The notes: generated by a model not told the origin, from the letters alone. A stretch of DNA of 18,163 nucleotides from an uncultured Bacteroides sp. (GCA_900557355.1 USSR01000050.1:1-18163); one strand, 5' to 3'. Shown: positions 1 through 8,948, counted from the stretch's first letter. Numbers and translations: made by a program.

Positions 1-941
1 GCCCCCAACTTGGCAGCATAGTAAGTGGCATAGCGGGTAAGCAACAGGTTCATGCCATTGTTATAAAGGTCTTTCATCTTCACCAATGCACTGATTGCTG
101 CAGGCGCTGCCTTTTCGAACTTATCCATGTTGTCGATGCCGCCGTCTATATGCAGATGCCACCACATGATTTCGCACTCGCTCAGGTCTACTCTTCCTGC
201 CTGCACATCTTCGAATGAGATATACTGAGAATTGGCAACATTGTTCAGCATCCAGGTTGCCGCTTCTTTTTCTTCCGGATTTAGTTCATTTAATGTAGCT
301 GCCAGACCTACATATACGGCGCTCGGTGCATCGGTCGGGATAACCGTTACCGTATAAACGGCGGATGCGGTGTTGTATGAAACAGTGAATTCTACAGGAT
401 TACTGAAGTCAATAGCCTGGCCGGATGCCGGCATTACGATGGCTCCTGCCGAAGTTGTAATGACCGGAACCATATTTTTGATATTGACTGAGCTTGGCAC
501 ACGTACGGTGATGGTACGTTTAGACTGGTCGATAACTCCGGCATAAGCGTCATTCAGTTTGAAGGAGAGTATCCGCGCTTCATCATGCTTGATATTGACT
601 GTATAATCCAGGAATACGTTTCCATTAGTCACTTTTATCACTTGGGGGAATGAGAAGTTCAGCACATCGCCTGCTTTAACAGAAGCCTCGGCACCTTCGG
701 ATACTTCGATACCGGTGACTTTCATTGCATCAGTATCGTATATTTCGGGCACTGCAACGGTCACGGTCTTATTGGTCCGGTCTATCACTCCCATATAGGC
801 GTTATTCAGTTCAAAGGCGGTAAGCCATGTGTCTCCGTCCAGTTTCAGTTCGGATGTATTATCATCGCTGCATCCCGGGAATGCTAACAGCAGGACGATT
901 CCCAGTACAAGCAGATTTAGTTTATTCAGTATTGATTTCAT
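1..941 (-). CDS. Surface glycan-binding lipoprotein of the fructan locus (partial, C-terminus off the left edge)
   Basis: This is the N-terminal 313 residues of a lipoprotein whose reading frame stays open to the left edge. The start at 941 gives a clean signal peptide with the lipobox ending FPGC at Cys24, followed by Ser-Asp-Asp, an acidic stretch of the kind that sends Bacteroides lipoproteins to the cell surface. Residues about 42-118 and 126-201 are two tandem beta-rich repeats, each opening with almost the same string (LNNAYMGVID at 45, LNDAYAGVID at 129); they resemble DUF5018-type Ig-like modules. From about residue 205 a different, Trp-rich domain begins (EIMWWHLHIDGG at 257-268) that resembles DUF4960, found in fructan-locus proteins such as BT1761. 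It lies 21 bp after susD on the same strand, so it is probably the third gene of that operon and helps SusD bind fructan. The family call comes from memory of domain patterns; position and lipobox are seen directly. Confidence 0.85.
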   Translation of the reverse strand, partial: MKSILNKLNLLVLGIVLLLAFPGCSDDNTSELKLDGDTWLTAFELNNAYMGVIDRTNKTVTVAVPEIYDTDAMKVTGIEVSEGAEASVKAGDVLNFSFPQVIKVTNGNVFLDYTVNIKHDEARILSFKLNDAYAGVIDQSKRTITVRVPSSVNIKNMVPVITTSAGAIVMPASGQAIDFSNPVEFTVSYNTASAVYTVTVIPTDAPSAVYVGLAATLNELNPEEKEAATWMLNNVANSQYISFEDVQAGRVDLSECEIMWWHLHIDGGIDNMDKFEKAAPAAISALVKMKDLYNNGMNLLLTRYATYYAAKLG

Positions 942-962
942 AATGCTCTTTTTTTTATAAGG

Positions 963-2696
963 TTACCAGTTACCACAATTCTGCGTATAATTCCCGTTGC
1001 TGGCACTCATCTGTGCAAACGGAATAGGAAGATATTCGTTTTTATTTTTAGTGAACGAGGCATTCGTGTAGATGGTGCAGTCGGCAGCTTCCTCGGCATA
1101 AAACTTATTCAGTACCTCGGCGGCTTCACCCCATCTTACCAGGTCAAAGAAGCGTTCTGATTCCAGAGCCAGTTCTACACGGCGTTCAAACTTCAGCAAT
1201 TTCAAGGCATCTGCTTGTGAGTAGCTCCCCGTATAGGGCTGAACGTTGAAACGTACGCCATATTCCATTTCGTAGTCGGCAATCATGGCTGTACTTTGTT
1301 TGGCACGGTTGCGTATTTCGTTAATCAGGCTGATAGCTTCGGCGATACGTCCATCGTTCAGTTGGATCAGTGCTTCGGCACGCATCAACAATACATCCGA
1401 GTAGCGCAGTACGATACGGTTCATTGGAGAACCCCACCAGGCACCCTTTATCAGGTAATCTCCATCCGGGTCTACATTGTGTTTCAGGGTTATGTAGTAT
1501 CCGTAAAGTCCGTTGCTACGACTCCAGGTAGTCGACTGATCCATCATATAGTTCTTATTGAATTCATAAGGGAATCCCGGCATACCTACTGTCAGGAAGA
1601 GGCGTGGGTCAGCATAATCGGATTGTGAATTGTAATCAGTATTGTTAAAGGAATCCAGCAGGGGGTGTCCGTTGGCATCTGTCCTGAATGCGTTCACCAG
1701 ATTCTGGCTCGGTTTGTAGAAGTCGCAACCACCATCGGTAACTCCCGGAATGTTGGGAACAATCAGACCGTAAGACCAGTTACAATTACCGTTATTAGTA
1801 CCGTCGTTCATGGAGTATTGCATGGCCCACAGGGATTCTATACCATTTTCATATTGAGGTTCCGGGCGGAAGTTGTTGTGGAAATCCGATTCCAGCCCGT
1901 AGCCGCCTGCCGACATGATGGCATTGTCCGTGTATTGCACTACTTTCACCAAGTCTTCTGTGCTGAGGCTTGTCACTTCGTGGCTGTCTGCATTATCCTG
2001 ATGATAAGCTTTGTACAGATAAGTCTTTGCCAGATAGGCAGCTGCTGCGGCTTTGGCGGGACGACCTTTGTCTGCCTGCTTCACGGGAAGGTTATCATAA
2101 GCAAACAGGAAATCGTCTGCAATTTGTTGCCAGCCTTCGTCATTGTTGTAAGTAGTGTTGGAGAGATAGTTGTATTCTTCCGGTGACAAGTTGGCATCGT
2201 TGGCAAACGGGATCTTCTTGTACAGGCGTTTCAGCAAGAAATGACCATGTGCACGGAGGAATCTCATTTCGGCAATGCGTTGCTGCTTCAGTGAATAGGT
2301 GTGTTCATCCACTTGTTCCAACAGTTGCAAAGCTGTATTGACACGTGAGATACAGTTGTAGAGACGCTGCCACATATCGCTGATGTTCCATGCCGTAGTC
2401 ATAATACCTTGCGAGATATCCAGTGAGTGGAATACATCACCGTCTTCCGTACCGTTTCCGCCTTTATAAGCGTCATCCGAACGTACGTCATAATTCCACA
2501 TGGAGAAGGAAGAGTTGATATCTTCGGCGGTAATCCATACTGCATAAGCAGAGATCACCAGATTGTCGATGTATGCCGGGTTCTTCAGCTGTTCGTCGCT
2601 GATGGTTCCCTGGGGGAGCTGATCTTCCAGAAAGTCGGTACAACTGCCGCACATCAGTGAAAGACCTAAGATTGCTGTATATATTAACTTTTTCAT
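963..2696 (-). CDS. SusD/RagB-family outer-membrane glycan-binding lipoprotein
   Basis: This is a 577-residue SusD-like protein, the lid that captures oligosaccharides over the SusC channel at the cell surface. The signal peptide ends at a lipobox with Cys19, followed by TDFLED, an acidic surface-export type tail. The N-terminal helical part contains the family pattern RFLRAHGHFLLKRLY near residue 145. The C-terminal part carries the typical YSDVLLMRAEA, INEIRNRA and FERRVELALESERFFDLVRWG strings and ends with YLPIPFAQM before the final NW. Length is usual for the family. It follows susC after an 18-bp gap and is followed by the surface lipoprotein after 21 bp, so the three are almost certainly one operon from the promoter near 5911-5965. 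The substrate is inferred as a beta-fructan from the neighbouring GH32, fructokinase and sensor; whether levan or inulin cannot be told from sequence alone. Confidence 0.95.
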   Translation of the reverse strand: MKKLIYTAILGLSLMCGSCTDFLEDQLPQGTISDEQLKNPAYIDNLVISAYAVWITAEDINSSFSMWNYDVRSDDAYKGGNGTEDGDVFHSLDISQGIMTTAWNISDMWQRLYNCISRVNTALQLLEQVDEHTYSLKQQRIAEMRFLRAHGHFLLKRLYKKIPFANDANLSPEEYNYLSNTTYNNDEGWQQIADDFLFAYDNLPVKQADKGRPAKAAAAAYLAKTYLYKAYHQDNADSHEVTSLSTEDLVKVVQYTDNAIMSAGGYGLESDFHNNFRPEPQYENGIESLWAMQYSMNDGTNNGNCNWSYGLIVPNIPGVTDGGCDFYKPSQNLVNAFRTDANGHPLLDSFNNTDYNSQSDYADPRLFLTVGMPGFPYEFNKNYMMDQSTTWSRSNGLYGYYITLKHNVDPDGDYLIKGAWWGSPMNRIVLRYSDVLLMRAEALIQLNDGRIAEAISLINEIRNRAKQSTAMIADYEMEYGVRFNVQPYTGSYSQADALKLLKFERRVELALESERFFDLVRWGEAAEVLNKFYAEEAADCTIYTNASFTKNKNEYLPIPFAQMSASNGNYTQNCGNW

Positions 2697-2714
2697 AAGT
2701 AACTGATTTTATTG

Positions 2715-5700
2715 TTAAAAGCCTACATTAATACCGAAAGTTATATTTATCGGGATGGGGTAGCCATAGTTGGCATTTTCAGGATCTACTCCGGTGAATT
2801 CCTTACTCTTGATGGTGAATACGTTCTGTGCACTCAGGTAGAAGCGCAGGCGCTCCATCTTCATCTTCTGGGCAAAGGTTTTCGGAACGTTGTAGCCCAA
2901 CTGTATATTGCGTAACTTCAAGAATGAACCATTCTCAACGAAATAAGTGGAAACACGCTTCTCATTGTTTGTATCGCTGCGCGACAATGCAGGAATGGTA
3001 GAGTTCGGGTTGGTGGGCGACCATGCATTGAGTACTCGCTTACCTTTGTTCAGGAAACCAATGTTGAGTCCACTCCAAAGGTCTGTCTCTTTCTTCAGGT
3101 CACTGATAACGTCTACTCCCTGAACACCTTGCCAGAACATGGTGAGGTCGAAATTCTTGTATTCAAGGTAGATGTTCAGACCATAGCTGAAGTCTGGTGT
3201 CGGATCATAAATCCATTGTTGGTCTTTCTCGTTGATGATGCCGTTGTGATCCAGGTCGCGCCAGCGGATACGGCCTATTCCGGCACCTTCCTGAGTGGCG
3301 TGGTTATCAATCTCTTCCTGTGATTTGAAGATGCCGTCGGCTACATAACCAACTTGTGAACCATTGGCATGTCCGATTACGCTTTGTACACCGTTACCTC
3401 CGAAAGTACCATTGGCTGCTACTGTAGTAGGCAGTTTTGTAATTTCATTCCGGTAAGTGGCTATGTTGGCATTCAGGTCATACTTCAATCCGAATGCAGT
3501 TTGATTACGATAACCGAGATTCAGTTCAACGCCCACGTTCTTCATTTCTCCAGCATTGATCCATTGGCTGCTTCCTTCGCCCATAGCGGCGATACCAGCC
3601 ATCTGTACCAGGATATCCGTTGTCTTTTTGTAGAACCAGTCGAATGAGCCGTAAAGAGATTGTTTGAGAATTGAGAAATCAAGGCCCAGGTTGATCTGTG
3701 TGGTTGTTTCCCATTTGATGTTATCGTTACCAATTTGGTTACGTTTGAATCCGGACTGAAGGATACTGCCGCCATTGGTTCCGGCAATGTCATAGGAAGT
3801 ACCGTAGCTTTGACCGCCTGATTCTGTCACACCGTAGTTGGGAACGTAAATAGTATAGCGGGCAATGTTCGAGATTTCCTGGTTACCGGTCTGGCCCCAT
3901 GAGCCGCGGACTTTCAGGTCGTCAATCCAACTGAGGCTCTGCATGAACTTTTCACGGTTCAGGCGCCATCCCAGTGAGAAGGAAGGGAATGTGGCATAGC
4001 GGTTATTCTTACCGAAACGTGAAGAACCGTCACGGCGTACTGTCATAGAGAGCAGATATTTATCATTATACGTATAATTCAGTTTTCCGAAGAAAGAAAC
4101 CAGTGAATAACCTTCACCCGAGCCATAAGCTTGAGCCGTACCGGAACCGGCATTCGGCCACATATAGTCAGGCGTCAGGATGGAATAGTCTTCTTTATAA
4201 CCCGAAAAATTGATATCGTCTTCGCGGTTCAACTCCATACCGACCATGGCGTCACCACGGTGTTTGCCAATTTCCAGATTGTAGGTAGCGATGGCATTCC
4301 ACATCCATTTCGTCCAGTGTTCTTGCTTGGCTTCTACGGCATTCTTATCATTTGTCACATTACCTTCGGTGATGGGATAGGTGAAGATGCGTTGTGATTT
4401 TTGTGCATAATCCAATCCGAAGGTGGAGCGTACATTGAATCCTTTGAAGGGATTGAGATTAATGTAGGCATCACCAAACATACGCCAGTAAGTATAGCGA
4501 TTATCGGAGTTACGATCCAGTCTTGCCACGGGGTTTTCGCGGTCAGGGTATCCACCTACCGGACCGGCATATTCTCCATTGATATCATAAACCGGCAGTG
4601 AAGGATTGAATTGCAATACATTCTGCAGGAATCCGCCCGGTGCCTGTACTTCCGAAGTACGGTTCAGGGTGAAATGTTCTCCTATGGTCAGGAATTTACC
4701 AATCAGGTTGTAATCAGAGTTCATACGGGCAGAGAAACGCTCGAAGTCGCTGTCCTTGATGATACCTATATTCTTATAATAACCCAGTGAGAAGAAAGAA
4801 GATCCCTTTTCCGAACCGTTGCTTACTGATACATTGTACTGCTGGATAATACCTGTACGGGTGGTTTCGTCAAACCAGTCAGTATCGGCAGCCGGCACAG
4901 TGTTGGCGGAATCCAGATATTTGGACATGCTGATGTTGTTCAGTTGAGGATAACCGTTTGCATCGTAACCCCAACTATACTTATAACCCAGTGCATTGGT
5001 ATTGGGGTCCTGCCCTTCGTTTACGTAAGCCTGCCACATGGCACGACCATATTCTTCTGCATTTAGTACTTCCATCTTATTGGTATACATGGAAGCGGCG
5101 ATAGAAGCATCGAAGTTAATCTTTATCTGCCCTTCTTTACCTTTCTTCGTAGTGATGATGATAACACCGTTTGCAGCACGCGAACCATAGATAGAAGCAG
5201 AAGCTGCGTCCTTCAATACCTGAATGGATTCAATGTCATTACCGTTCAGTTCGTGCATACCCGATTTGGTAGGGACACCATCAATAATATAAAGAGGGTC
5301 ATTGTTGTTCAGAGTTCCAATACCGCGGATACGTACTGTGGCATTTCCACTGGGATTACCGTCGGCTGTGATGTTCATACCCGGTACACGTCCTTGCAAT
5401 GCTTTAATTGGATTATTTTCATTTTGCTTGGCAATTTCATCCATGCTAACTACGGATATCGCTCCGGTCAGGTCAGCTTTGCGTTGAGTGGTATAGCCTG
5501 TGACTACAATTTCCTGTAGTAATTCGGATTCTTCTTCCAGGGTAATGTTTAGTGTAGCTTGTGCTTCCACATTCACTGTTTTGAAGCCGATATACGAAAT
5601 AGTCAGTTCTGCACCTTGTGGTACAGATAGTGTAAAGTCACCGTCAATATTAGTTATGGTACCGTTGCCTGTCTGGTTAGTCTCTATGACGGTTGCGCCA

Positions 5701-5822
5701 ATAATAGGCTCTCCGTCAGTCTTGGAAACCACTTTTCCTTGTACAGTCAGGCGTTGGGCCTGAACCATTGTACATATAATAAGAAAGAGTGCAAATAGAA
5801 GCGATCTTTTTATGCCTTCCAT
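2715..5822 (-). CDS. SusC/RagA-family TonB-dependent outer-membrane fructan transporter
   Basis: This 1035-residue protein is a SusC-like TonB-dependent transporter that moves oligosaccharides across the outer membrane using energy from TonB. It has a Sec signal peptide ending near Ala22, a carboxypeptidase-regulatory-like beta-sandwich at about 24-97, a TonB box region EIVVTGY at 104-110, and the SusC hallmark DLTGAISVV just after it. The plug domain follows at about 115-230, including ALQGRVPGM and DPLYIIDGVP. The rest is the beta-barrel, ending in the expected terminal Phe (ITFGINVGF). No anti-sigma-interacting STN domain is present, which fits control by an HTCS rather than an ECF sigma factor. 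It is the first gene of the minus-strand operon with susD and the surface lipoprotein, and shares a 290-bp divergent promoter region with the GH32 gene. Family assignment is certain; the fructan substrate is inferred from context. Confidence 0.96.
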   Translation of the reverse strand: MEGIKRSLLFALFLIICTMVQAQRLTVQGKVVSKTDGEPIIGATVIETNQTGNGTITNIDGDFTLSVPQGAELTISYIGFKTVNVEAQATLNITLEEESELLQEIVVTGYTTQRKADLTGAISVVSMDEIAKQNENNPIKALQGRVPGMNITADGNPSGNATVRIRGIGTLNNNDPLYIIDGVPTKSGMHELNGNDIESIQVLKDAASASIYGSRAANGVIIITTKKGKEGQIKINFDASIAASMYTNKMEVLNAEEYGRAMWQAYVNEGQDPNTNALGYKYSWGYDANGYPQLNNISMSKYLDSANTVPAADTDWFDETTRTGIIQQYNVSVSNGSEKGSSFFSLGYYKNIGIIKDSDFERFSARMNSDYNLIGKFLTIGEHFTLNRTSEVQAPGGFLQNVLQFNPSLPVYDINGEYAGPVGGYPDRENPVARLDRNSDNRYTYWRMFGDAYINLNPFKGFNVRSTFGLDYAQKSQRIFTYPITEGNVTNDKNAVEAKQEHWTKWMWNAIATYNLEIGKHRGDAMVGMELNREDDINFSGYKEDYSILTPDYMWPNAGSGTAQAYGSGEGYSLVSFFGKLNYTYNDKYLLSMTVRRDGSSRFGKNNRYATFPSFSLGWRLNREKFMQSLSWIDDLKVRGSWGQTGNQEISNIARYTIYVPNYGVTESGGQSYGTSYDIAGTNGGSILQSGFKRNQIGNDNIKWETTTQINLGLDFSILKQSLYGSFDWFYKKTTDILVQMAGIAAMGEGSSQWINAGEMKNVGVELNLGYRNQTAFGLKYDLNANIATYRNEITKLPTTVAANGTFGGNGVQSVIGHANGSQVGYVADGIFKSQEEIDNHATQEGAGIGRIRWRDLDHNGIINEKDQQWIYDPTPDFSYGLNIYLEYKNFDLTMFWQGVQGVDVISDLKKETDLWSGLNIGFLNKGKRVLNAWSPTNPNSTIPALSRSDTNNEKRVSTYFVENGSFLKLRNIQLGYNVPKTFAQKMKMERLRFYLSAQNVFTIKSKEFTGVDPENANYGYPIPINITFGINVGF

Positions 5823-5885
5823 GTTTTTAGATTTTAATTAATATGCTTTTCATTTTGTAATCGCTGTGGATTACCTCTCAAAACA

Positions 5886-5899
5886 TGCTTTCCCGAGTG
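5886..5899. promoter_or_regulatory. TGCTTTCCCGAG element, susC leader copy
   Basis: TGCTTTCCCGAG at 5886-5897 is the same 12-mer as in the GH32 and importer leaders but in opposite orientation relative to its gene. It lies about 13 bp downstream of TTTGCAA on the minus strand. The last two bases are TG rather than CA, so the terminal dyad is broken in this copy. Confidence 0.5.
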
Positions 5900-5910
5900 A
5901 TGTTTTGATG

Positions 5911-5965
5911 TTGCAAATAAAAGGAATTCTATGATAAGAGGCTGTAATTTATGTTTCATATGCTG
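5911..5965 (-). promoter_or_regulatory. susC promoter with candidate HTCS operator
   Basis: On the minus strand, the core TATGAAACATAAAT (plus positions 5947-5960, inside a longer half-repeat 5942-5965) is followed after exactly 29 bp by TTTGCAA (5917 down to 5911). The likely -7 element is TTTATTTG at 5921-5914, one mismatch from TAnnTTTG. The same core and spacing occur before GH32 and before the sugar importer. The operator reading is inferred from this conservation. Confidence 0.6.
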
Positions 5966-6005
5966 ACATATTTGTAACAAAATAAAAGGTAGGTATCAAA
6001 ATTAC

Positions 6006-6060
6006 CAGCTTATGAAACATAAATAGCAGGCTGTTTCTTTTTTATTGGCTTCCTTTGCAA
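6006..6060 (+). promoter_or_regulatory. GH32 promoter with candidate HTCS operator
   Basis: The core TATGAAACATAAAT at 6011-6024 lies within CAGCTTATGAAACATAAAT..CAG (6006-6029) and is followed after 29 bp by TTTGCAA (6054-6060). The likely -7 element is TTCCTTTG at 6050-6057. The half-repeat is the inverted partner of the one serving susC; the two 24-bp arms match at 21 positions. This mirror arrangement lets one regulator drive both divergent genes. The assignment to the HTCS at the right edge is inference. Confidence 0.6.
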
Positions 6061-6077
6061 AGTGCTTTCCCGAGCAA
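6048..6077. promoter_or_regulatory. 30-bp promoter/leader element with TGCTTTCCCGAGCA dyad, GH32 copy
   Basis: The 30 bp from 6048 to 6077 match 9096-9125 at 29 of 30 positions. The stretch contains the -7-like TTCCTTTG, TTTGCAA, and the short dyad TGCT-ttcccg-AGCA at 6063-6076. If the -7 reading is right, the dyad begins at or just after the transcript start, so it may act as a DNA site or as the 5' end of the mRNA. Confidence 0.6.
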
Positions 6078-6112
6078 CCCATTATTAATTAAATGTAATA
6101 CCCAAAAACATC

Positions 6113-7915
6113 ATGAATTTAAAAAACAATTTGTTGACCGTGCGATGGACCCTTACCTTTATAATAGGTACAATTTGGTCGGTCTTTTCGTGCCAAGCTA
6201 TTAACCCTCCTTTCGTGATTAAACATTTAGGTGACGGACAGAGCATTGTCCAGATTGAAAATCAAAAGAAATTCCTGTTGCTTCCCGTAGAGGAGGCTTC
6301 TCCGGAAGCAAAACTGTATATGATAGCAGACAATGATGTAGTACGCAACATGAATGTTCGTCTGGCTATAAATAAGGTAGACTACTTTGTTCCAGTAGAT
6401 CTCTCCGGATTTGATAATAAATCACTTTCCTTTAACTTCCAGTTGATTCCTGATACGGCTATTTGCTGGGATGAAATGAAGCTTTCTGATGAGTTTGATA
6501 CGACAAACCGTGAGAACTTCCGTCCGCTTTATCACTTTACTCCCCAATATGGCTGGATGAATGATCCGAATGGCATGGTGTATAAAGATGGTGTTTACCA
6601 TCTGTTCTATCAATACAATCCTTATGGTTCAATGTGGGGAAATATGCATTGGGGACATGCCACTAGTACAGACCTTGTAAGTTGGGAACATCAGCCGGTA
6701 GCCATTGCACCTGATGCATTGGGAACCATATTCAGTGGTTCATGTGTGGTTGATAAAGATAATACGGCAGGCTTTGGTGCCGGTGCAATCGTAGCTTTCT
6801 ATACTTCGGCCAGCGATCGTCAGGTGCAGAGCATGGCTTATAGTCTGGATAATGGTAGGACATTCAAGAAGTATGCACGTAATCCTATCTTGACCTCCAC
6901 CCAGCGTGACTTCCGCGATCCGAAAGTATTTTGGCACAATGCTACCGATAAATGGATTATGATTCTTGCTGTGGGACAGGAAATGCAAATCTATTCTTCT
7001 GCTAATCTGAAAGACTGGTCTTATGAAAGTAGTTTTGGTGAAGGCCAGGGTGCTCATGGCGGCGTATGGGAATGTCCTGATCTGATTGAATTGCCCATCG
7101 AGGGTACTGAACTGAAGAAGTGGGTATTGATTTGTAACATTAACCCCGGAGGGCCTTTCGGCGGTAGCGCTACCCAATATTTTGTAGGTACTTTTGATGG
7201 AAAGAGGTTTGTAAATGAATCATCCAAAGCTACTAAATGGATGGACTGGGGAAAGGATCATTATGCTACCGTGACCTGGAGCAATGTACCCGAAGGGCGT
7301 CATATTGCATTGGCGTGGATGAGCAACTGGCAATATGCCAACAATGTACCTACTACTCAATATCGCAGTGGTAACTCTATTCCTCGTGACTTGAGCCTCT
7401 ATACTTCGGCCGGTGAAACATATCTGAAATCTTCTCCTGCTAAAGAATTGCTGAAACTGCGTGGAAAAGAAGAAAAGAAACGTTCCTTCAAAGTGGACCG
7501 TACCTATAACCTGGATAAGCTGCTTTCCGATAATACGGGTACATATGAAATTGAAATGACAATTAAGAACCGGAATGCTGAGATTGTAGGTTTCCAACTA
7601 TTCAATTCAAAAGGAGAAGAAGTGGATATCTATTATAATCTGGTTGAGAAGAAATTTGCGATGGACCGTAGTAAAAGTGGAATCGTATCATTCAGTCAGG
7701 ATTTTCCGATAGTGACTTTTGCCTCAATAGAGGATAATTCGGAAATGACATTACGTCTTTTTATTGATAAATCGAGTATTGAAGCATTTGGAGATGACGG
7801 ACGTTTTGCAATGACAAACCTTGTATTTCCATCGGAACCTTATAACCGCATCAGTTTCTATGCTAAAGGTGGAAGCTATACGGTAAGTTCGTTCAAGGTT
7901 TATAAATTGAAGTAA
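6113..7915 (+). CDS. GH32 beta-fructosidase (exo-fructanase/sucrase type), periplasmic lipoprotein
   Basis: This 600-residue enzyme hydrolyses beta-fructosidic bonds in fructans, fructo-oligosaccharides or sucrose. All three GH32 catalytic motifs are intact: WMNDPNG with nucleophile Asp151, FRDP with transition-state Asp269, and WECPD with acid/base Glu320. The five-bladed propeller spans about 136-430 and a beta-sandwich (ending near SSIEAFGDDGRFAMTN) closes the protein. Residues about 30-125 form an additional beta-rich N-terminal region resembling the DUF4980 domain of Bacteroides GH32 enzymes. The signal peptide ends at Cys27 in VFSC, a weak lipobox because of Phe at -2, and no acidic residues follow, which suggests it faces the periplasm rather than the cell surface. 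It is transcribed divergently from susC from a promoter sharing the 14-bp core and TTTGCAA module. The BT1765/BT1759-like exo role is inferred; linkage preference is not visible. Confidence 0.95.
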   Translation: MNLKNNLLTVRWTLTFIIGTIWSVFSCQAINPPFVIKHLGDGQSIVQIENQKKFLLLPVEEASPEAKLYMIADNDVVRNMNVRLAINKVDYFVPVDLSGFDNKSLSFNFQLIPDTAICWDEMKLSDEFDTTNRENFRPLYHFTPQYGWMNDPNGMVYKDGVYHLFYQYNPYGSMWGNMHWGHATSTDLVSWEHQPVAIAPDALGTIFSGSCVVDKDNTAGFGAGAIVAFYTSASDRQVQSMAYSLDNGRTFKKYARNPILTSTQRDFRDPKVFWHNATDKWIMILAVGQEMQIYSSANLKDWSYESSFGEGQGAHGGVWECPDLIELPIEGTELKKWVLICNINPGGPFGGSATQYFVGTFDGKRFVNESSKATKWMDWGKDHYATVTWSNVPEGRHIALAWMSNWQYANNVPTTQYRSGNSIPRDLSLYTSAGETYLKSSPAKELLKLRGKEEKKRSFKVDRTYNLDKLLSDNTGTYEIEMTIKNRNAEIVGFQLFNSKGEEVDIYYNLVEKKFAMDRSKSGIVSFSQDFPIVTFASIEDNSEMTLRLFIDKSSIEAFGDDGRFAMTNLVFPSEPYNRISFYAKGGSYTVSSFKVYKLK

Positions 7916-7956
7916 AATTAGTCTGTTTTACCTCTTTTACCATCCCTAATCTACAC

Positions 7957-8047
7957 CAAAGCCGTACCAACTCCGTATTTGCTCCGTACCTAAGCGTTTG
8001 GACCAGACACGGAGTTGGTACGGCTTTGATACGGAGTTGGTATGGAT
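7957..8047. repeat. 20-bp perfect inverted repeat plus third degenerate copy between convergent genes
   Basis: The arm at 7957-7976 (CAAAGCCGTACCAACTCCGT) is the exact reverse complement of 8009-8028, with 32 bp between. A further direct copy of the second arm's first part (ACGGAGTTGGTA, then TGG) sits at 8031-8045, and a shorter CTCCGTACC unit lies in the loop at 7982-7990. It separates the ends of GH32 and the epimerase gene. The RNA could form a strong stem on either strand, but no T-tract follows on either side, so a classical intrinsic terminator is not supported. It looks like an intergenic repeat built from units of about 15 bp. Confidence 0.75.
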
Positions 8048-8075
8048 ATGATAGGCCGATTGGTCTATTTCTCTT

Positions 8076-8948
8076 TTATTCCTCTATTTCAATAGTGTAT
8101 TTTCCTCTGAATATTTCTTCGGGTTGCAGATGCTGCATCCAATCCTTTTCTTTATATTCTCCTGTATAGTGTGCTCTGTCACAACGACCATACCACGGTT
8201 CTATACAGACAAATGGAGCATTCTTGGAAGGGGGTGACCACAAACCGACTACAGGTGCATTGAAATGCAGGCTGAGGTAGGGTTGTTTATCCTTATTATA
8301 TAGAGTAACCTGCCGTACCTGACTGTTTTCCAATATCAGTGCATCTTTATCAAAAGTATGTATATCTAAAGGTAACAGTCCATCAGTTAATTTCAACGAA
8401 TATTTGGTGTCCGGATCAGCGCAGCCCTTTTCGGAAATGAGGATATATTTCAGGCTGTTCTTTTTTCCAAAGCCAAAGAATCCCCGTTCTTCTGTAGCTG
8501 CATCGAAGTCCGGATAACAAAATGCCGGGTGTGCTCCAATCTGGAAATGCATTTCTTTTTCTCCGGTATTCTTCACTTCCCATGTTACATCGATTTTCTT
8601 GCCATGGATGCGATAACCAATTTCAAGACAAAATGGAAAGGGGTATTTCTTGAGTGTTTCTTCGTTGCTGACAAGTTGGTAACGCACTTCGTCATCATGC
8701 TCTAATATGAGCGTAAATTCCATGTCGCGGGCAAATCCATGCTGTGTAAGGGCATAGGTTGTACCTTCATTGCGATATTCATTTTCCCACACACTTCCTA
8801 CGATAGGAAAGAGCACCGGTGAATGACGTTTCCAAAATGCGGGGTTTGCTTGCCACAGATATTCTTTTCCATTAGAGAAAATACTGCACAATTCGGCTCC
8901 ATGTGCAGAGACCTCGATACTAAGTTTTCCGTTAAAGAGTATTTCCAT
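8076..8948 (-). CDS. Aldose 1-epimerase family protein (YeaD/LacX-like)
   Basis: This 290-residue protein belongs to the aldose 1-epimerase superfamily, which interconverts the alpha and beta anomers of free sugars or acts on hexose phosphates. The family residues are visible: His70 in QHGFARD, His140 in GAHPAF and the catalytic-type Glu250 in CIEPWYG. The N-terminal string WQANPAFWKRHSPVLFPIVG (32-51) is typical of the LacX/YeaD-like branch rather than of GalM. No signal peptide is present, so it is cytoplasmic. It stands alone on the minus strand, convergent with GH32 and divergent from the sugar importer, with its own -7 element at 8985-8992. It may serve fructose or, given the nearby alpha-galactosidase, galactose or glucose metabolism; the substrate is not readable from sequence. 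Confidence 0.88.
   Translation of the reverse strand: MEILFNGKLSIEVSAHGAELCSIFSNGKEYLWQANPAFWKRHSPVLFPIVGSVWENEYRNEGTTYALTQHGFARDMEFTLILEHDDEVRYQLVSNEETLKKYPFPFCLEIGYRIHGKKIDVTWEVKNTGEKEMHFQIGAHPAFCYPDFDAATEERGFFGFGKKNSLKYILISEKGCADPDTKYSLKLTDGLLPLDIHTFDKDALILENSQVRQVTLYNKDKQPYLSLHFNAPVVGLWSPPSKNAPFVCIEPWYGRCDRAHYTGEYKEKDWMQHLQPEEIFRGKYTIEIEE

Noticed and set aside
1665..2186. Plus-strand open frame of 173 codons opposite susD
   Set aside because: The susD frame has a full family match and the opposite frame shows no signal, motif or promoter.
5971..5984. TTTGTAACAAAATA between the two susC/GH32 half-repeats
   Set aside because: It resembles the importer core but has no TTTGCAA at the required distance on either strand; it may be an extra weak site or chance in AT-rich DNA.
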